64,000 nucleotides of DNA, taken from Acanthornis magna. Lineage: Eukaryota > Chordata > Aves > Passeriformes > Acanthizidae. Where the stretch lies: the NCBI GenBank assembly GCA_036785705.1, contig JAWUZG010000018.1, positions 4,685,501 to 4,749,500 on the forward strand. The letters are read 5' to 3'. The notes below the pieces were generated by a model that saw nothing but the letters and a program-made list of their open reading frames with translations, ran no database searches and had not been told where the DNA came from. A program made the translations under genes and the position numbers. This document shows, one piece after another, positions 58,471 through 64,000 of this stretch (its first letter is position 1; every line of letters begins with the position of its first letter).

Positions 58471-61400
58471 GCCAGGGAAGTATCAGAAATTAAAATTTCT
58501 TTCCAATCACATTTACATGGGCAGCCCTTCCCAGTCCTGTACTCTCCTGGCATTGGCAGCTGAAAGAAGGATGACTTTTCTAAACGAAGACATACATCTG
58601 CATTGCTCAAAGTAATATATAGATACATAAAATATGAGAACTGCTGAGTGGTTTTTCCTCACACTACTGAGAAGCACGTATTTCCTCCATATATTTCAGA
58701 ACACCAGGCATATGGCCCCAATCCAGCGAGTTATAGAAGATTTTGCTATGTGTGATTTTATGGAGAACAGCAGGACTAAGGACTCCTCAGGAGCTCTGCT
58801 TTCAGTCTGTGTTTCCCTGGTAGGAGGGAAGAGCAAAGGGTGCACAACATATCTCTCGGAATCAATTTGTGCATGTATGAAAAACACATGAAAACACACA
58901 AACCACCATCTGTTGACATTGTTTTGTATCATCCCTGGGAAGAGGAAGCATAAGGAGAGAGGTTTAGAGAGAGGACTATTGTTGGGAAAGCTGGATATAG
59001 AACAGAAGGAGAAAGTGAAGATAAAAAAGCCAAAACACGGTAGGGCACAGACCGAGAGGAGAAAGAAATATAAATGAGCTAATAAGGAGAAAATTTAATT
59101 TATCACTGTTTCCTGGCAGGGTCTTCCTCTCAGTCTCCTGTCCAGCTCTGCAGGGCTACTTGGTGCTTAACACCCTTGTAGATCTTAAGTTCCGTGTCTC
59201 ACTGCCTTGGAAAGAGTCTGGAAACATGAATGCAACATACCCTTCCTGCTCCGGCCCCACCACCTCCTGCCTCCAAGCATCAGGGTGCCCTTTTTTCACC
59301 TATGAAGTTCAGCTCTCTGAGAACAAGCATGGTTTGACTGCTGATTTTCAAGAAAATTATCCTCTCTTTGTTCTGCTTGTGATACATTTTGGAAGCGATG
59401 TTGTCTGTGACTACCCATTATAAATACTATTTTTGAAGAGAACTTTGGAGCACGGGGAGAAAAAGTCTGCATTGTCTGCAGACCTGACGAAACTGAGATA
59501 GTATCACTGGCAACAGCTTAAAGTGCCTTTTGAAGGCAAAGCAACACATTTTAAATTAAGTAACATGTTGTTAAAACTAGCTGTTTTTCTTGGCTGAACA
59601 TTAGGAAGGTTTGCTCTGGGAATTCCTCACAAGCGTGACAGGAGAATAAGGAATCATTTGCAGGGAATCCTTAGCTTGCAGACAGCAGCCACAAGCGCAG
59701 AAACAGAAGACATTGTTAGAGAGTGACTGAAATGTGACGAGTTCAAAATGCCTTCTTCCTAATTTAGTGGGCAAACAGCACACAGGTAATTACATAAAAT
59801 GGATATGGTTTTCACAGGTACAGCATGCCAGATCCAAGTCCTGAGTAGGGCTGAGGAACCCTGTGCAATGTGAATCAGGGATGACAGGGAAAAGCTGAGT
59901 CCTTGGCCAGCCAGGTAGGTCTCACGATGGTGAATATTTCCATGGCATGGTGCTGTGGTGCTGTGGGGCTGTGACAAGAAGCTGTGGCTGAGGTGATGCT
60001 TGAGCCCTATGCCTCCTATCCCCAGCAGTATTTGAAATGCCATTTGTGTTCGCAGGCCCTTTCACAGCCCTCCTCCAAGATTAGTTTAAACACACTCAGC
60101 AAAGATAACTCATCCTGCACTTAGAAGAGGGAAAGGATCAGAAAATGCTCCCAGCCATTTTGGTGTGTCCGTGAAATGACCCTCTTGATCTGATTGCTCT
60201 TGACTCATCGCTTTCCTGCTACCGTCTCTGTCGACAAGCTCTGGGAGACAGGACTGAGTCTCGCTGCAGAAAAATAGGCAAAAAACCATGGCTCAGCAAG
60301 TTTGATGGAAAATGGTAAAATCAAGTGATAAATTAATTCATTGCAAGCAATGCAAGTCTGTGCTTAAGAAATTGTCCCTTTCTGAGGTCAGACAAACTCT
60401 TTCTCCTCCACCTGCCAGCACTGCTGACTTGAGAGGTGATAACGCTGTTGCAATAGCTCTTTCCCAATGACTCCTCAGATTTAATCTTCACGGACACCCC
60501 TGACTTAATCTCCATTCTACAGCAGGCAGGAGTTAATTTTACAATCGGCCAAGGCAGTTTAAGCAACAGAGATGAATTTCTAATATCAGAGTTGGGAATG
60601 GAGGAGCAGGGAGTGGGTTCCATGTCTGCAGGCTGCGGCCAGGACTGGAAAATTTGGAGAGTAGAGAGCCATATGCTCACAGCTCACCTGGGGCAGGATG
60701 TCAAGGGGAAACATCTTGTAGGCTGTAGAATCAGGCACCTCCAGAGGATAACTGGAGAACCACTGCCTGGAGGGTCTTAAATCTTGTTGTCTACCCATGG
60801 GGAGACTTACTTCCAACCCAGAGACCTAAATATAAAGCCCAGACATAGCACGAGTACCCCCCTTTATCACCCTTAGATTTGAGTGTTTTTAATAATTTGT
60901 AACAAGAAAACTGAAAAAGAAAACCTATCTTATTTTCTTTTTATTTTTTACAATATTCTGATTTTTATTGCTTTGAGGTAATGATAGACACCCAAATTTC
61001 CCAAAAGAATATCTGTTGGGAAAAATACAGCAATATCCTGGCAAAATGGAGGTTATAACCAATTGTATTTTTTAAATAGGTTAATAACTTCCTCACTTTT
61101 TCCTGTTGTTGAATTTCTGATGCAGTTGCAAATTACAGTATTTCTCTGAATCCTTTTGCCAGTTATAAGCAAAAAAATTCTAATAAAATGTTTGCTGAGA
61201 TAATTCAGGACCATGTGAGACTAGGAGTGATTCTTCATAGGGGGCACTTCTCATTCCACTCTGACCTTGATAGGCTACAGAAATACCTGAGTAGCATCTT
61301 TTCTGGCTCAGCACATTTCTAAAAAAGCCATCAGTTGTGCTTTCTTTTAAAAATCTGCATTAGCTTTAAAAACCTTACTGGATGGCCTAGTTTCCCATGG

Positions 61401-62101
61401 AATTATAAAAAAATCAAAATTGCGCCTTGGGCAGAATGACCTTATTCTTTGCATTCCTATTCCCTGCAGCTCTTCTTTATGCTTTTTAGTGCTGGGATGT
61501 GTTGGATTGTGCTCTGCCTCAGCCAGTGGATAAAGTAAGGAACTGAGTGTGAAAGCAGTTGCCATGTTGGAGACTAAACCCTTCCAAGACATAAGCTTGG
61601 GCACATGGTTGGGCACATGGTTTGTCCCACCCCTCCAACTTCATCTGTTTGACTTTGTCACCCACGTGAGCAGAAGCAGGAGAGTGTGCCCTGGCAGCTG
61701 CACAGTCTGCTGGGATGTGCAGCTTCTGTCTGGCTCTTCTCCTGCCTGGGGGACTACTTTAAATCATTAGGAAAATATATCAAGGGTGGCCATCAATATC
61801 ACCAGCTGTAAAATAAGTTACATGGGTGGGTACATGCTATGGATGGGAAAAGTGAGAACACAGGACCTGCCTTCCACCAGCTCTGACTCTGCTAGAGGGG
61901 AGTATCGAGGCAGCACAGCCCCCTCTCCTACATAGTGAGGGCTTTTGTCCATGGGACTCAAAATATGTTGGAAAAATGATGGACCACGGAGCTACAGAGT
62001 TTTTGTGAGGTGCCTGGCTTTCACTCCCTCCCATTGGAGCTGCTTCACTTTGTATAGGTGATTAAATATTCATTGGGCCAGGGAGACAAAAGCAGGAGAT
62101 T

Positions 62102-62215
62102 GAGTCTATTGCCCAGTTGTTCAGGTGCTCACCTGGGATGCGAGAGATGCAGGGTCAAGTCCTTGCTCCAAAGATGATTTAATTATTTATACAAAGTGGA
62201 ACAGCTCCAGCAAGA
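62102..62215 (+). mobile_element. tRNA-derived SINE-like remnant
   Basis: TTGCCCAGTTGT at 62109-62120 fits the RNA polymerase III A box at 10 of 12 positions, and GGGTCAAGTCC at 62152-62162 fits the B box. The 43-base spacing is the tRNA spacing. The stretch GCTCACCTGGGATGCGAGAG between them, and the ATTTATACAAAGTGGAACAG tail, are familiar from an old sauropsid repeat seen in turtle and crocodile genomes. The acceptor and T stems no longer pair, so this is not a working tRNA gene. Confidence 0.55.
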
Positions 62216-64000
62216 AGGACGTACATGCCAGCAAGACTGATGGCCCTCTACTGCACTGCACAAAACCTCCTCCCTTTTAACTGTGGGGTGGCTGGATGCA
62301 TGTTTTCTCCTTGCCAAGAAAATGGTTCCCATTTGCATCATGATTTACTAATTTATTGATCCTGCTCCTGAAGCCCCGTGGCTTCATGGCAGGATTCACA
62401 GTTGAGGCTCCTGGCCGAGGGAGGCACAGCCCCTTGCCCACTCATTTTCCACGAGGGTCAAGAATTAACCTTTTACTGTGCCTCACTCCCTGGAACCTCA
62501 GCTCTCTTCCCCACCTGTGCAGTGAAGGAAACCCCAGCAGCTGCCGAGGGCCAGGCTCTGAGAGGCAGCAGGGAACACGAATTTCTGCAGGGTTTTCCGG
62601 GGCTCACAGGAGCTGCTCTGAAGAGGGGCAGTGAAAATAAGGAACTTCCCCTACAAGAGGGAAACTTGTAAAATTCTCCCATCCTGTTTGTTTCTCCTGA
62701 AGTGTTTCAATGCGGATATTTTACACCTCTAACATCAGTGCCACTACTGTTATTTTTTCTCTCAGCTGGCACCATAATCTAAAATTCACTGAGATGGAAA
62801 ACTAATGTTTTCCCTTGCAGGTGGGAATGGCCTGTGTTTTGTTATCCTCAACACACTAACAATCTTAATTTCAGTAGCATTCTATGGACTTTAAAAGTGT
62901 CAGGATTGAGGTAGAGATTAAATAGCCTAGTCTGCTTTACAGGAGGGATCTTTATTTAAGCACCTGGCCACTAAGACAGCTAGATTTCCATGGGACCTTT
63001 GAATATGCCACCCTCAGTACTCTGGGTTTTTTCCATTGCATTCTGCAGTGAATGTCATTAGGTAAAAACACAAAATACCAGTGTGGTGTTTAAATTTCCG
63101 CACACAGTTGTAACAGAAATGTGAAGTCATCCAAATCCTCATTTCACACATTTAGGTTGTTCTGCTGCTATTCTTATCCGTATTCACAAAGCAAAAGTCA
63201 CTGAGCACAATTCTGTACAATTATTGGGTTTTTTAATCAAAGCCAAAGAAAATAAGACTTAAAAAAAATAGCTATTATAAAATATTTTGTGATTATACTT
63301 GCTATCAAAATCTGGTTCTGTTGATTTTGGCTAATGTCTTACACACTCAACAGAGATGGCATTGTTTACTTTCCTACCCAAGTTTACATTTATTATTACT
63401 GCTAAGTTTTGTGTTAGCACATGCTGTTTTAAATTAAATGACTATCCAAATACTGTTTTGAAGTTGCTAATGGCACCATATGTACTGCATTTTCTTGCAT
63501 GCTATTTCAAGAAAAACTCCTAATTGTACTACCATCGCCTGAGGATATTTTTGTGGTAAGCAATTAAAATTCATTTTCCTGTTCATGTAGAAAATCACTT
63601 CATGAAAACACTGGAATATAATGACTTTTGTCCAATTTATGCATTCTTGCTTTGATAATTTGTATTAAGGGAAAAGAGAACTATTGTTTAAAATCTGAGT
63701 ATCTCAATAAGCTTTTAATTGTTATTTTTAACTGAACAGTTCCTTTCCTATCCTTAAAACAAGGAATGTAACGAAATTTAAATATTTACTTCTAAATTTA
63801 ACCAGTGAGTCAATTTATTCTCTGGTTTCACTGCTGAGAAGTCCACAAAAGGTGTAAAATAGGAAATAAAAACCCAAAAGCTGGATGAAGGATTTAGCAT
63901 CAGGGGAAAAAAATGAACAATCCCCTAAGTTCATCCAATATTTGGAAAAAACCGGAGGCAAGGACCCGCGCTGTTATCAGGGAGGTGAATAGCAGGCTGC
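62216..64000. other. Unassigned DNA, candidate regulatory part at the end
   Basis: No gene recognised. A GC-richer part at 62.37-62.68 kb carries short frames on both strands without motif. From 63.34 to 63.83 kb the DNA becomes AT-rich with many homeodomain-type cores (CCTAATTGTACT, CAATTAAAATTC, CTTTTAATTGTTA), which may be regulatory. The window ends in GC-richer sequence (CCGGAGGCAAGGACCCGCGC). Confidence 0.4.

Larger units (their letters stand above)
55431..62097. other. Unassigned DNA
   Basis: No gene recognised over 6.7 kb. It includes an A21 run (57749-57769), a CpG-retaining block at 57.95-58.47 kb, and a 12-bp direct duplication (GGGCACATGGTT twice) at 61599-61622. Frames of up to 115 codons have no motif. 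Confidence 0.5.

Noticed and set aside
62102..62174. Functional tRNA gene
   Set aside because: A and B box spacing fits, but the acceptor and T stems do not pair, and the flanks match a repeat.
1..64000. CRISPR arrays, insertion sequences, operons, phage genes, replication origins
   Set aside because: The window is vertebrate nuclear DNA. No regularly spaced repeats, bacterial gene structure or ribosome binding sites are present.

Overview
This window looks like nuclear DNA from a bird, probably a songbird or another neoavian. The evidence is the repeat content. There are several CR1 LINE copies on both strands, including the usual 3' ends with TGATTCT-type tails. Two solo LTRs belong to endogenous-retrovirus families I know from bird genomes. 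A very old L3-like CR1 copy and tRNA-derived SINE scraps complete the set. Background DNA is AT-rich and CpG-poor. Nothing suggests bacterial, archaeal, organelle or plasmid DNA, and there are no operons, ribosome binding sites or CRISPR arrays. Species-level assignment cannot be made by eye.

I could not identify any protein-coding gene by name. Almost all open frames here are short and start at chance ATGs, and the longest ones lie in CR1 sequence or in GC-rich islands where stop codons are rare. The window reads as intergenic or intronic DNA around a regulatory hub, not as a gene-dense region.

Layout. 1-11,950: mostly featureless AT-rich DNA with a MIR-like scrap (7.85 kb), a G-rich stretch (10.7 kb) and an A28 run (11.2 kb). 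11,951-12,533: sense CR1 3' end. 16.5-17.2 kb: AT-rich block that keeps many isolated CpGs, a candidate conserved regulatory element. 19.0-20.2 kb: antisense CR1, then a 247-bp solo LTR with a near-perfect 5-bp target duplication, then a CR1 tail. 23.3-23.6 kb: 70-bp tandem duplication in a GC-rich patch. 29.5-30.3 kb: ancient CR1 reverse-transcriptase remnant. 30.3-41.8 kb: no mobile element that I can recognise. This section holds the CpG islands (35.9-39.5 kb), a polypurine tract, AT-rich CpG-retaining blocks on both sides, a candidate minus-strand coding exon (35.67-35.80 kb), and two consensus plus-strand splice donors (39.56 and 39.64 kb). 41.8-43.7 kb: broken antisense CR1 with an endonuclease remnant, followed by a 554-bp solo LTR. 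49.6 and 55.1 kb: CR1 ends. 62.1 kb: tRNA-derived SINE scrap. The rest is unassigned.

My best inference is that 34.2-40.4 kb is the promoter region of a developmentally regulated gene, possibly with divergent transcription, flanked by enhancers. This is inference from composition and splice-like signals only; no product is named and no undescribed system is demonstrated.
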